Shown here piece after piece: positions 1-5,791 of a stretch of 8,802 nucleotides of DNA. Made by a program: the position numbers and the translations under genes. The notes beneath the pieces are model-generated. The model was not told the origin of the DNA and did no database searches. It saw only the letters and a program-made list of their open reading frames with translations. Source of the DNA: Clostridia bacterium (lineage in GTDB: Bacteria > Bacillota > Clostridia > Christensenellales > Borkfalkiaceae); the NCBI GenBank assembly GCA_029071285.1, contig JAIEAS010000273.1, positions 1 through 8,802 on the forward strand, written 5' to 3'. The number at the start of each line of letters is the position of its first letter. Position 1 is the stretch's first letter.

Positions 1-118
1 GTATACTATTTTACGCGTTTTTGCAAGAATATTTTATAAATTTATCCCTAATTGAAAGGCATTCTCTCAAATTATTTTGGAAAAAATAAAAAAAATTAAT
101 CTTTTTCACCGTTTTTGA

Positions 119-147
119 TTGATTTTTTATCCGGCGCGTGTTATATT
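119..147 (+). promoter_or_regulatory. Predicted sigma-A promoter of rpmB
   Basis: A -35 element TTGATT (119-124) and a -10 element TATATT (142-147) are separated by 17 bases, and a TG at 139-140 makes an extended -10. Transcription would start near 153-155, giving a leader of about 65 bases before rpmB. The flanking sequence is strongly AT-rich (1-120), as expected upstream of a highly expressed ribosomal protein gene. I found no convincing riboswitch or L28-binding structure in the leader, and no gene in 1-220. Confidence 0.7.
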
Positions 148-206
148 AGTTAAGGTCGCTTTGAAAAAACGGCTTTATTTTCAGCTTTTATAAAGAACTA
201 ACCCAC

Positions 207-213
207 GGAGGTG
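207..213 (+). promoter_or_regulatory. Ribosome binding site of rpmB
   Basis: GGAGGTG lies seven bases before the ATG at 221. It is a near-perfect anti-SD complement, which fixes the start of rpmB and suggests high expression. Confidence 0.85.
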
Positions 214-220
214 TACAGAT

Positions 221-403
221 ATGTCAAGAGTTTGCAGCGTTTGCGGAAAGGGACAGACGACGGGTAACAACGTCAGCCATTCCAAGAGAAGAACGAGAAG
301 AACGTTCAAAGCCAACGTTCAGAAGGTTTCTTACGTACAGGACGGCAAAACCGTCAACGGTTACGTTTGCACCAGATGCCTTAAATCGGTTGAAAGGGCA
401 TAA
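221..403 (+). CDS. rpmB: 50S ribosomal protein L28 (bL28), zinc-ribbon form
   Basis: Structural protein of the large ribosomal subunit. The 60-residue length is normal for bL28. It begins [11 protein letters not shown] and has the family's basic segment [14 protein letters not shown] (residues 21-34). Two Cys pairs, C5/C8 and C50/C53, form a zinc ribbon, so this is the Zn-binding paralogue type, which is typically repressed or replaced under zinc starvation in bacteria that also have a Cys-free copy. No zinc-responsive operator is evident upstream. It is transcribed alone from its own promoter and is convergent with the thiN-spoVM end of the large minus-strand operon, as rpmB is in B. subtilis. 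It ends in TAA just before a strong terminator. Confidence 0.97.
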   Translation: MSRVCSVCGKGQTTGNNVSHSKRRTRRTFKANVQKVSYVQDGKTVNGYVCTRCLKSVERA

Positions 404-420
404 ATTTTTCTACGGTTTAA

Positions 421-452
421 AAAAAGTGTGTACCGCCCGGTACACACTTTTT
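421..452. terminator. Bidirectional intrinsic terminator between rpmB and the LRR lipoprotein gene
   Basis: Perfect 14-bp inverted repeat: AAAAAGTGTGTACC (421-434), loop GCCC, then GGTACACACTTTTT (439-452). On the + strand it is followed by a T-rich run (448-463) and ends the rpmB transcript. On the minus strand the complement of the A-run before the stem supplies the U-tract, so it also ends the minus-strand operon after the LRR gene, whose stop codon is only 11 bases away. It is well placed to serve both convergent units. Confidence 0.93.
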
Positions 453-463
453 ATTTTTGTTAT

Positions 464-1399
464 TTAAGACTGAGCGGTTTCGTAGTGCATAGTTGCGTTT
501 AAGATTGCCGAGTTGTCGAAAGTTGCCTTCTGCTCGGTATAGGTTTCGTTTTCTACCGCAACCAGCTTCCACTGCGCCTGCGTTCCCTTAAAGTAAATAT
601 CTTTGAGCGCGGTGTTGTTGTGGAAGGCGTGTCCGTAAGCGAGTTTGTTATTCGACTTGAACGCCGCGCCGTCAATCTTTTTAAGGGTTTCGGGAAGGGT
701 CAGCGTTTCCAGCGCGGGGCAGTAGCCGAACGCGCCCGCGGGAATTTCCTCTATCTGCGCCAAAATCGTAACCGCAGTCAGATCTTCGCAGGTGTGGAAC
801 GCTCCGTAGCCTATGCCGAAAATTTTATTTTCGCCGTCGGGCTTGTCCACAACCGTTTCGGGTATGATTATCTGTTTAAGACCCGAATAGGTAAACGACT
901 GCTCGCCGATGGTTTCAAGCCCGTCGGGCAAAGTTACCTCTTCGAGGTTGTCGCAGTTGAAAAACGCCATATATCCGATGGATTTTACGCCTGCGGGAAT
1001 GTTAATTTTTTTGAGCGCGCTGTCGTAGCCACACAGGCCCTGCGGAATTTCGTCAAGCTCGATACCCTCTTCGAACTCGATTTCGGTCAGAGAATAGTTG
1101 TAAGCAAAAGCCGCCAGACCGATTTTTTTAATTGTTTTGGGAACGGTTATCTTTGAAAGCCCCGTCATCGAAAGTCCCTGGTCGGCAATTTCCCTGACCT
1201 CAATTCCGTCGTGCTCGGAGGGGATTACGAGCTCGCCCTTCATCTTGCTGGTGTAGCCGTTGCAGGCGTAGACGTAGTACTCGTTTCCGTCCTCGTCCTT
1301 CTGAAGGTTAAACTCTTCCGTGAATTTGCAGCCCGCCATAAGGGGCAGACAGCAGAGCGCCATTAATAAAGTTATGATAATTGCGGTAAATTTTTTCAT
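464..1399 (-). CDS. BspA-like leucine-rich-repeat lipoprotein (LRR_5 type)
   Basis: Predicted surface lipoprotein of 311 residues. The N-terminus MKKFTAIIITLLMALCC is a positively charged, hydrophobic signal sequence ending in a lipobox-like LMAGC, with C24 as the lipidated residue (M at -3 is slightly unusual). Residues ~55-265 contain about seven BspA/Treponema-type repeats of the form LxxIxxPxxVxxIGxxAFxxC, for example KINIPAGVKSIGYMAFFNC (131-149) and TLTLPETLKKIDGAAF (232-247). The tail has the YFKGTQAQWK element common in these proteins. Such proteins are abundant in gut and oral bacteria and often mediate adhesion or protein binding; the ligand here is unknown. It is the last gene on the strand and has its own promoter, with no SD before the ATG. 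Ends in TAA. Confidence 0.85.
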   Translation of the reverse strand: MKKFTAIIITLLMALCCLPLMAGCKFTEEFNLQKDEDGNEYYVYACNGYTSKMKGELVIPSEHDGIEVREIADQGLSMTGLSKITVPKTIKKIGLAAFAYNYSLTEIEFEEGIELDEIPQGLCGYDSALKKINIPAGVKSIGYMAFFNCDNLEEVTLPDGLETIGEQSFTYSGLKQIIIPETVVDKPDGENKIFGIGYGAFHTCEDLTAVTILAQIEEIPAGAFGYCPALETLTLPETLKKIDGAAFKSNNKLAYGHAFHNNTALKDIYFKGTQAQWKLVAVENETYTEQKATFDNSAILNATMHYETAQS

Positions 1400-1405
1400 A
1401 CCGAC

Positions 1406-1434
1406 ATTTTATCACAAGACTTGACAAAAGACAA
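1406..1434 (-). promoter_or_regulatory. Predicted promoter of the LRR lipoprotein gene
   Basis: On the minus strand, TTGTCT (1429-1434) is followed after exactly 17 bases by TAAAAT (1406-1411), with TG one base upstream of the -10 (extended -10). It lies in the 37-base gap between the dipeptidase stop and the lipoprotein ATG. Only six bases (GTCGGT) separate the -10 from the ATG at 1399, so transcription should start at or within a base or two of the start codon. There is no terminator in the gap, so read-through from the upstream operon is also possible. Confidence 0.65.
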
Positions 1435-1436
1435 CC

Positions 1437-2378
1437 TTATGAGCAGACCTCTTTGAAAACCCTCGCAAAGTTTTTATAGGCAAGCTTTTCAAGGGTTTCA
1501 CCCTTAACGCCGCGGCTTTCAAGGAAGTTTAAAAGCTCGGGCATCTTCTCGCACCCTTCGAGTTTTTCGCACTCGGGAATTCCGTCGAAGTCGCTGCCGA
1601 ACGCGATTATATCCCCGCCGCCGACTTTAATAAGGTGGATGATATGGTCAAGCACCCGTTCAAAGGTGTCGCCTTCGCCCAGAAAGTCCTTGCAGAAATT
1701 CACGCCCACCACGCCGCCGCAGTCGGCGATTTTTTTTATGAGCGAATCGGTAAGATTGCGCGGCCAGTTGCAGACCGCCGCGCAGTTTGAATGGCTTGCG
1801 ACGAGCGGGATTTTTCTGCCGTCTAAAATCTCTTCCGCGCCGCCGTCGGACAGGTGGGAAATATCGACTATTATCCCCTTGTCGTCCAGCCTCTCTATAA
1901 CCTCGCGCCCGAGCGGCGTAAGTCCGCGGCTTTCGCGCTTATCGAAAAGGGGCATACCGTCCTCGAACAAAAGGTTGGGGCATGCAAGAGCGTTTTCGAA
2001 GTTCCACACCAAAGAAGCCATTCTCACGCCGAGAGAATACAGCCCGTCGATTTCGTCCGCGGACTTGATAAAGCCGAGATTTTCAACCGTGAGGATAACC
2101 CCCGTGCCGCCGCCGTCGAGGCAGTACTTCAAATCGGAATAATTGGTTACAGGCTTAATATCGCGCCCGAATTTGCGCATACAGCTTCTGAAATATTCCG
2201 CGTAACGCCCGAAGCGGCTGTCAGCCCCTTCGCCCTCGGTAAACACCGCAAAGCACTGGGCGGCACAGCCGCTCTTTTTCAGTTTATTCAGATTTATCTG
2301 CAGACCGCCGTCCTTTATGCCGAGCTTTTCGTCAAAGCTCTTAGTGAGCGTGTCGCAGTGTAAGTCTACGTATTTCAT
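1437..2378 (-). CDS. Membrane dipeptidase family protein (peptidase M19, renal dipeptidase type)
   Basis: Zinc-dependent dipeptidase that hydrolyses dipeptides, in bacteria often including D-amino-acid-containing ones. With the ATG at 2378 it is 313 residues, normal for the family, and begins MKYVDLHCDTLT. The expected metal ligands are present: H7 and D9 (HCD), bridging E99 (VENLG), H175 (DISHLS), H196 (ASHSNC) and the acidic residue D263 (GSDFDG). I see no signal peptide, so it should be cytoplasmic. A longer reading from a GTG at 2450 adds 24 unconserved residues and would overlap spoVM, so I reject it. The chosen ATG overlaps the spoVM stop as ATGA and has AAGGCGG 11 bases upstream. A role in recycling peptidoglycan or peptide fragments is inference. 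Ends in TAA. Confidence 0.9.
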   Translation of the reverse strand: MKYVDLHCDTLTKSFDEKLGIKDGGLQINLNKLKKSGCAAQCFAVFTEGEGADSRFGRYAEYFRSCMRKFGRDIKPVTNYSDLKYCLDGGGTGVILTVENLGFIKSADEIDGLYSLGVRMASLVWNFENALACPNLLFEDGMPLFDKRESRGLTPLGREVIERLDDKGIIVDISHLSDGGAEEILDGRKIPLVASHSNCAAVCNWPRNLTDSLIKKIADCGGVVGVNFCKDFLGEGDTFERVLDHIIHLIKVGGGDIIAFGSDFDGIPECEKLEGCEKMPELLNFLESRGVKGETLEKLAYKNFARVFKEVCS

Positions 2379-2443
2379 TTTCTTAAAAGCCGCCTTAAAA
2401 CGTACCTGATAGGCTTCGGCGGTTTGATGCAGATTATGGTCAT
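2375..2443 (-). CDS. spoVM: SpoVM-like spore morphogenetic peptide (22 aa)
   Basis: A 22-codon ORF starts with ATG at 2443 and ends with TGA at 2375-2377. Aligned without gaps to B. subtilis SpoVM (26 residues, from memory), it shares M1, I6, K7, P9, K10, R17 and L20, and positions 12, 15, 16 and 19 are conservative hydrophobic swaps. The core reads IKPPKPIRYVLRRLL against IKLPKFLGGIVRAML. SpoVM is an amphipathic peptide that binds the curved forespore membrane and anchors SpoIVA for coat assembly; P9 is functionally important there. The gene directly follows thiN, as in B. subtilis. AGGGGTGA (2447-2454) gives a good SD, its start overlaps the thiN stop (ATGA), and its stop overlaps the dipeptidase ATG (ATGA). 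It is more basic and four residues shorter than the B. subtilis peptide. Confidence 0.8.
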   Translation of the reverse strand: MTIICIKPPKPIRYVLRRLLRK

Positions 2444-3042
2444 ACTTCACCCCTGTTTATTATTACAAGGGCGCAACCGTCCACCGTAAGATAAGCTTTG
2501 CTATCCTCGACGATATTCGAAACACCTCTGCACTCGCCGTAGGATAAGCTTTTTGGATAACGGTACTTCAGCCCTGCACTATCCATTATATGCACGACGC
2601 CGCCGAAAGGTAACACCGAAAAGGTTGTCCCCTTAAATTTCCCCAGAAAAATTTTTCCGCTTGCGGGAAAAATCACCGAGCGCTCTGTTATCATTTTTAC
2701 GGCAACGCCCCTCTCGTGCGCCTTGTATAAAAGCTGCAGATTGCCTAAAAAGTGGTCCTCTCTGCCGCCTCCCCCGCCGTAAATTTCAATTTCGTCAACA
2801 CCGCTGTCAAGCATTTTGAAAAGCGCGATTTCACCGTCGGTGAAGTCCTTTTCCGCGGGATAAATTTCCTCGGGCGCGGGGAAGGGCTTTTCTTTCAAGC
2901 TGTCGAAGTCGCCGATATTTTTATCGATTTTAACTTTGCCCTTCGCCCACGAATACGCGCCGTCGCAGCAGAACACGAGCGCGCCGTCCGTGTTTATTCC
3001 GCCCGAATACGGGTCGCCGTTTAAAAGTATTATGCCCTTCAT
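2440..3042 (-). CDS. thiN: Thiamine pyrophosphokinase
   Basis: Transfers pyrophosphate from ATP to thiamine to make thiamine diphosphate, in the cytoplasm. The 200-residue length is typical. Family motifs in order: CCDGAYSW (25-32), IGDFDSL (43-49), the metal and nucleotide site KDFTDGEIAL (65-74), the glycine-rich GGGGGREDHFLGN (89-101), and GVSNIVE (173-179) in the C-terminal thiamine-binding beta domain. Its ATG overlaps the rpe stop as ATGA and has no SD of its own, so translation is probably coupled to rpe. Its stop TGA overlaps the start of the SpoVM-like gene. The rpe-thiN pairing is the standard Firmicutes order. Confidence 0.95.
   Translation of the reverse strand: MKGIILLNGDPYSGGINTDGALVFCCDGAYSWAKGKVKIDKNIGDFDSLKEKPFPAPEEIYPAEKDFTDGEIALFKMLDSGVDEIEIYGGGGGREDHFLGNLQLLYKAHERGVAVKMITERSVIFPASGKIFLGKFKGTTFSVLPFGGVVHIMDSAGLKYRYPKSLSYGECRGVSNIVEDSKAYLTVDGCALVIINRGEV
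2447..2454 (-). promoter_or_regulatory. Ribosome binding site of the SpoVM-like gene
   Basis: AGGGGTGA on the minus strand, inside the last thiN codons, ends three bases before the ATG at 2443. It matches the GGTGA part of the anti-SD complement at the right distance for this ATG. It overlaps, and so cannot serve, the alternative GTG (2450) in the dipeptidase frame. Confidence 0.6.
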
Positions 3043-3704
3043 TTTTTAAGCGTTCTGATTGCCGCCGCCATATCGGGCGCGTTGAAAACCGCGGAACCCG
3101 CAACGAGCACGTTCGCGCCCGCAGCGCGGATTGCCGCCGCGTTATCGAGGGTAACTCCGCCGTCGATTTCGATATCCATATCGGGACGGCCTATAAAGCG
3201 GGCGTACTCGCGCGCCTTTTCTATTTTGCCCATAACCTCGGGGATAAATTTCTGTCCGCCGTAACCGGGGTATACCGACATTAAAAGCACCATATCGCAC
3301 AGCGGAAACACGGGGAAGATATTTTCCACGGGCACGTCGGGGTTTACCACCGCGCCGCACTTTACGCCGTATGACTTAATCATTTTCAGCGTTTCTTCGA
3401 GGTAGGTATCGGAAATTTTTTTACACGCCTTGTAGTGTACGGTTATTATATCCGCGCCCGCATCCGCAAAAAACTTTATCTGCGTTTTGGGGTGCTCTAT
3501 CATAAGGTGCGCGTCCAGCGGAAGTTTTGTAAGCGGCCTTATGTTTTTTACCATCTGTCCGCCGAAGGTTATCGGCTCGACGAAGGTTCCGTCCATAACG
3601 TCGCAGTGTATGAGGTCCGCTCCGCTTTGCTCTAATTTTTTAATGGTTTCGCCCATAACGGAAAAGTCCGCCGAAAGTATCGAAGGCGCAATTTTTATAT
3701 CCAT
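3039..3704 (-). CDS. rpe: Ribulose-phosphate 3-epimerase
   Basis: Interconverts D-ribulose 5-phosphate and D-xylulose 5-phosphate in the non-oxidative pentose phosphate pathway. A 221-residue TIM barrel with IAPSILSADF (5-14), metal ligands H33 and D35 in HCDVMDG, H66 in DAHLMI, and D181 in IDGGV. The phosphate-binding loops are MSVYPGYGGQKF (142-153) and VAGSAVF (201-207). Small departures from the usual consensus are FVEPITFG where FVPNITFG is commoner, and SVYPG where SVNPG is commoner. A clear AAGGAG (3710-3715) lies five bases before the ATG. In most Firmicutes rsgA precedes rpe; here rlmN does, across a 56-base gap that contains a hairpin. Confidence 0.97.
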   Translation of the reverse strand: MDIKIAPSILSADFSVMGETIKKLEQSGADLIHCDVMDGTFVEPITFGGQMVKNIRPLTKLPLDAHLMIEHPKTQIKFFADAGADIITVHYKACKKISDTYLEETLKMIKSYGVKCGAVVNPDVPVENIFPVFPLCDMVLLMSVYPGYGGQKFIPEVMGKIEKAREYARFIGRPDMDIEIDGGVTLDNAAAIRAAGANVLVAGSAVFNAPDMAAAIRTLKK

Positions 3705-3729
3705 AATTTCTCCTTATTATAGTTGACCC

Positions 3730-3762
3730 AACCGCGCAGATATACGACGCATATCCGCGGTT
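3730..3762 (-). repeat. Inverted repeat (hairpin) at the rlmN-rpe junction
   Basis: On the minus strand AACCGCG then GATAT pair with ATATC then CGCGGTT, with a two-base bulge (TG) in the 3' arm and a seven-base loop. The 12 pairs begin inside the rlmN TAA stop. No U-tract follows on the minus strand (the next bases are GGGTCAACTATAA), so it does not look like an intrinsic terminator for the operon. It could be a stability or processing element between the upstream genes and rpe. It lies where prpC-prkC-rsgA would normally be. Confidence 0.6.
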
Positions 3763-4816
3763 AGTTGTTTTCTTTTAAGTAGTTAGCCCTGAGCTGTCCG
3801 CAAGCGGCGTCTATATCCGCCCCCACCCTCCGTCTGACGGTTGCGGAAAGTCCGCCTTTTTCAAGCCAGCCCAAAAATTCGTAAGCCTTTTTGTCGCTTG
3901 CGGATAAAAGATTTCTCTCCTTTACCTAGTTGAGCCTTATTAAATTCACGTGACAGCACCGCCCCTTTAAAAGCTTTATAAGCTCCTGCGCGTGTTCTCT
4001 GTCGCAGTTTTCGTCGTCGATTAAAGTGTACTCGAAAATGTACCGTCTGCCCGTCTTGTTGAAGTAATAGGTGCAGGCGTCCAGAATCTGCTCGATAGAA
4101 TATTTTTTGGCTATCGGCATAGTCCGCGCCCTGCCCTCGTCCGTGGTCTGGTGCAGGGATATGGTTAAATTTACGTCGATTCCCTCGTCCGCCAGTGCGT
4201 ATATTTTCGGAACTATTCCGCATGTGGAAAGCGAAACGTTTCGCGGCGAGCGGTTAAAGCCCTCGGGCGCGGAAAGGTTGCGCAAAAATTTAACGACGTT
4301 ATCGTAATTGTCGAGCGGTTCGCCGCTGCCCATAAGCACTACTTTTTTGACCGCGCCGTCCGCGGGGTTTCTTCCCTTTTTTACGGTGTGCAGCGCGTTT
4401 ACGACGTAAATCTGCGAAAGGATTTCGCCAGCGCTAAGATTGCGCACGAGTCCGCCCAGAGTGCTTGCGCAGAACTTACAGCCCATACGGCATCCGACCT
4501 GCGTTGAAACGCACTGCGAATATCCGTACTCGTACTGCATCAAAACGCCCTCGATAACGTTTCCGTCGGCAAGCTGAAAAAGATACTTTTCCGTGCCGTC
4601 CAGCTCGGATACGAGAGTTTTTATAATTTTAACCGGCTCGTCCTCGAAGCTTTCCAGAAGCTTGTTTTTTAAGTCTGCGGGGATATTTATTTCGGAAATT
4701 TTTCTGCCCCGTATAAGCCCGTCGTAAAGCTGCTTGGCGCGAAACTTTTTTTCACCGAGGGACAGTATTAAGTTTTCAAGCTCTTCAAAGCTTAAATCCT
4801 GTAAAACACTTTTCAT
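3761..4816 (-). CDS. rlmN: Dual-specificity RNA methyltransferase RlmN, interrupted by an in-frame UAG
   Basis: Radical-SAM enzyme that methylates C2 of A2503 in 23S rRNA and of A37 in some tRNAs. The cluster cysteines C109, C113 and C116 (CRMGCKFC) are present, as is C102, matching E. coli C118, plus the SAM motif MGSGEPLDN (162-170). The frame meets TAG at codon 297 (3926-3928) right after HVNLIRLN. The same frame then continues for 54 codons (VKERNLLS... to TATVRR-like SATVRRRVGADIDAACGQLR) to TAA at 3761. The full 351 residues is the normal RlmN length. The catalytic cysteine matching E. coli C355 is residue 339, past the UAG, so a product ending at 3926 (296 aa) should be inactive. Its ATG overlaps the hydrolase stop (ATGA) with no clear SD. 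Possible causes are nonsense mutation, assembly error, or UAG read-through. Confidence 0.93.
3926..3928 (-). other. In-frame amber codon inside rlmN
   Basis: TAG sits between ...LIRLN and VKERNLL... with the reading frame unchanged on both sides. AAGGAG occurs just after it (it encodes KE) but no start codon follows at a usable distance, so reinitiation of the tail looks unlikely. As I recall, the family residue here varies (often Pro); a single base change from CAG, GAG or AAG would give TAG. Confidence 0.85.
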
Positions 4817-5787
4817 TGCACGAATTGTAAAAGGGTTTTAAAGCACTCTTCCATCGCTTCCGACGAGGGCATATGCCCCGAGTTTTTTACCACCTTCACC
4901 GTAACGTTTTTATTGCCGCAGCTCTCCACCGCTTTTAAAACGTTCGCGGTTGAAGTCACTATATCGGTATCACCCTGCAACATTAAATACTTAACCTTCA
5001 ACTCCGAAAGGCGGGGCGACAAGTCCGAATTCAAATGCTCGCGCAGAAGCGATATGTTTTTTGCGTAGCCGTTTTTCACAACCGCCATAAAGTCGCGGAA
5101 CTTGTAGTCGGGGCTCTGCATAAGCCCTTTTATTATTTTGCCTATAGGCGCGGGCGCGGCGTTTTTGTTGGTGTAGGCGTTAGTGTATTTACTTAAAAGC
5201 TTGTACAGCGTTTTAAGGTTTTTATTAAGAATTTTATCTTCGCAGTCAACACCCGTTTCAAGAATTTTGTTCACTTGCTTGATTACTTTTTCGGGCGCGC
5301 CCTCGAATGCGGACGTTACTTCGCCGTTGAAGAAAAGATTTTTAAGAACCTGTCCGTAGACGAAAACGCCGTCAAGCTTTTCGGGAATTCTGAGAGCCGA
5401 CTGAAGGGACAGAATGCTTCCCCAGCTTACGCCGAAAAGGAAGAGCTTGTTTTTGGGAAATTTTTCTTTTACAAAGTTGACGAGGTCGCAGGTCATATCG
5501 ACGAAGTTTTCGGTTTTAAAGCTGTCGTCGATTAAGCGGTTGTTTATGCCGCAGCCGAGCTGGTCCCAGAAGACCATTATCGCTTTTTGCGTCCACTCGG
5601 GGAACAGTCCGCGGCAGCCCACTGAAAAGGGAACGGGCGAGCCGGGGCCTCCGTGCAGACAGATCACGACGGGCAAATTTTTGGTTTTGCCCTCTATTAA
5701 AATTTTCTGTTCGTAACCGCCGAGTTCTACGGTTAAAAGCTCGGATACCTCGCAGCTTCTGATATATTCTTTTCTTGCTTTATCCAT
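4813..5787 (-). CDS. Alpha/beta hydrolase, proline iminopeptidase-like (S33 type)
   Basis: A 324-residue alpha/beta-hydrolase with HGGPGSP (45-51), the oxyanion motif typical of prolyl aminopeptidase-like S33 enzymes, and DQLGCG (75-80). The nucleophile elbow is GVSWGS with S121. The acid is D275 in GDTDIVTS and the histidine H305 in NSGHMP. A helical cap lies at ~145-255. There is no signal peptide or membrane segment, so it should be cytoplasmic. The substrate cannot be read from the sequence; a peptidase cleaving N-terminal residues or an esterase are both possible. It lies between rsmB and rlmN, which are adjacent in most Firmicutes. It begins four bases after the rsmB stop with AGAGG upstream and overlaps rlmN by ATGA, so it is co-translated with housekeeping genes. 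Ends in TGA. Confidence 0.88.
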   Translation of the reverse strand: MDKARKEYIRSCEVSELLTVELGGYEQKILIEGKTKNLPVVICLHGGPGSPVPFSVGCRGLFPEWTQKAIMVFWDQLGCGINNRLIDDSFKTENFVDMTCDLVNFVKEKFPKNKLFLFGVSWGSILSLQSALRIPEKLDGVFVYGQVLKNLFFNGEVTSAFEGAPEKVIKQVNKILETGVDCEDKILNKNLKTLYKLLSKYTNAYTNKNAAPAPIGKIIKGLMQSPDYKFRDFMAVVKNGYAKNISLLREHLNSDLSPRLSELKVKYLMLQGDTDIVTSTANVLKAVESCGNKNVTVKVVKNSGHMPSSEAMEECFKTLLQFVQ

Positions 5788-5791
5788 TTTT

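Noticed and set aside
1..6. GTATAC at the window start repeated at 8791-8796, suggesting a circular molecule or terminal repeat
   Set aside because: Only six bases are shared, and the copy at the right end is part of the adapter-like sequence.
620..1156. 178-codon + strand open frame opposite the LRR gene
   Set aside because: It is antisense to a clear LRR lipoprotein, lacks an SD and resembles no family; it follows from the codon use of the real gene.
1854..2363. 169-codon + strand open frame opposite the dipeptidase
   Set aside because: It lies wholly opposite a gene with all M19 metal ligands, and its translation shows no recognisable motif.
2376..2450. GTG start at 2450 giving the dipeptidase 24 extra N-terminal residues
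   Set aside because: The family normally begins at the MKYVDLHCDTL segment, the extra residues are unlike it, the only SD fits the ATG of the SpoVM-like ORF instead, and the ATG at 2378 couples to that ORF's stop.
3716..3721. TATAAT on the minus strand before rpe as a promoter -10
   Set aside because: There is no acceptable -35 at 16-18 bases (TATATC-like only), and the start would fall in or after the rpe SD.
3730..3762. The rlmN-rpe hairpin as an intrinsic terminator of the operon
   Set aside because: No U-tract follows on the minus strand and rpe, thiN and spoVM downstream have no convincing promoter of their own.
3907..3925. Reinitiation of the rlmN tail after the UAG using the AAGGAG there
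   Set aside because: No ATG, GTG or TTG follows at a suitable distance, and AAGGAG is explained by the Lys-Glu codons of the conserved VKER segment.
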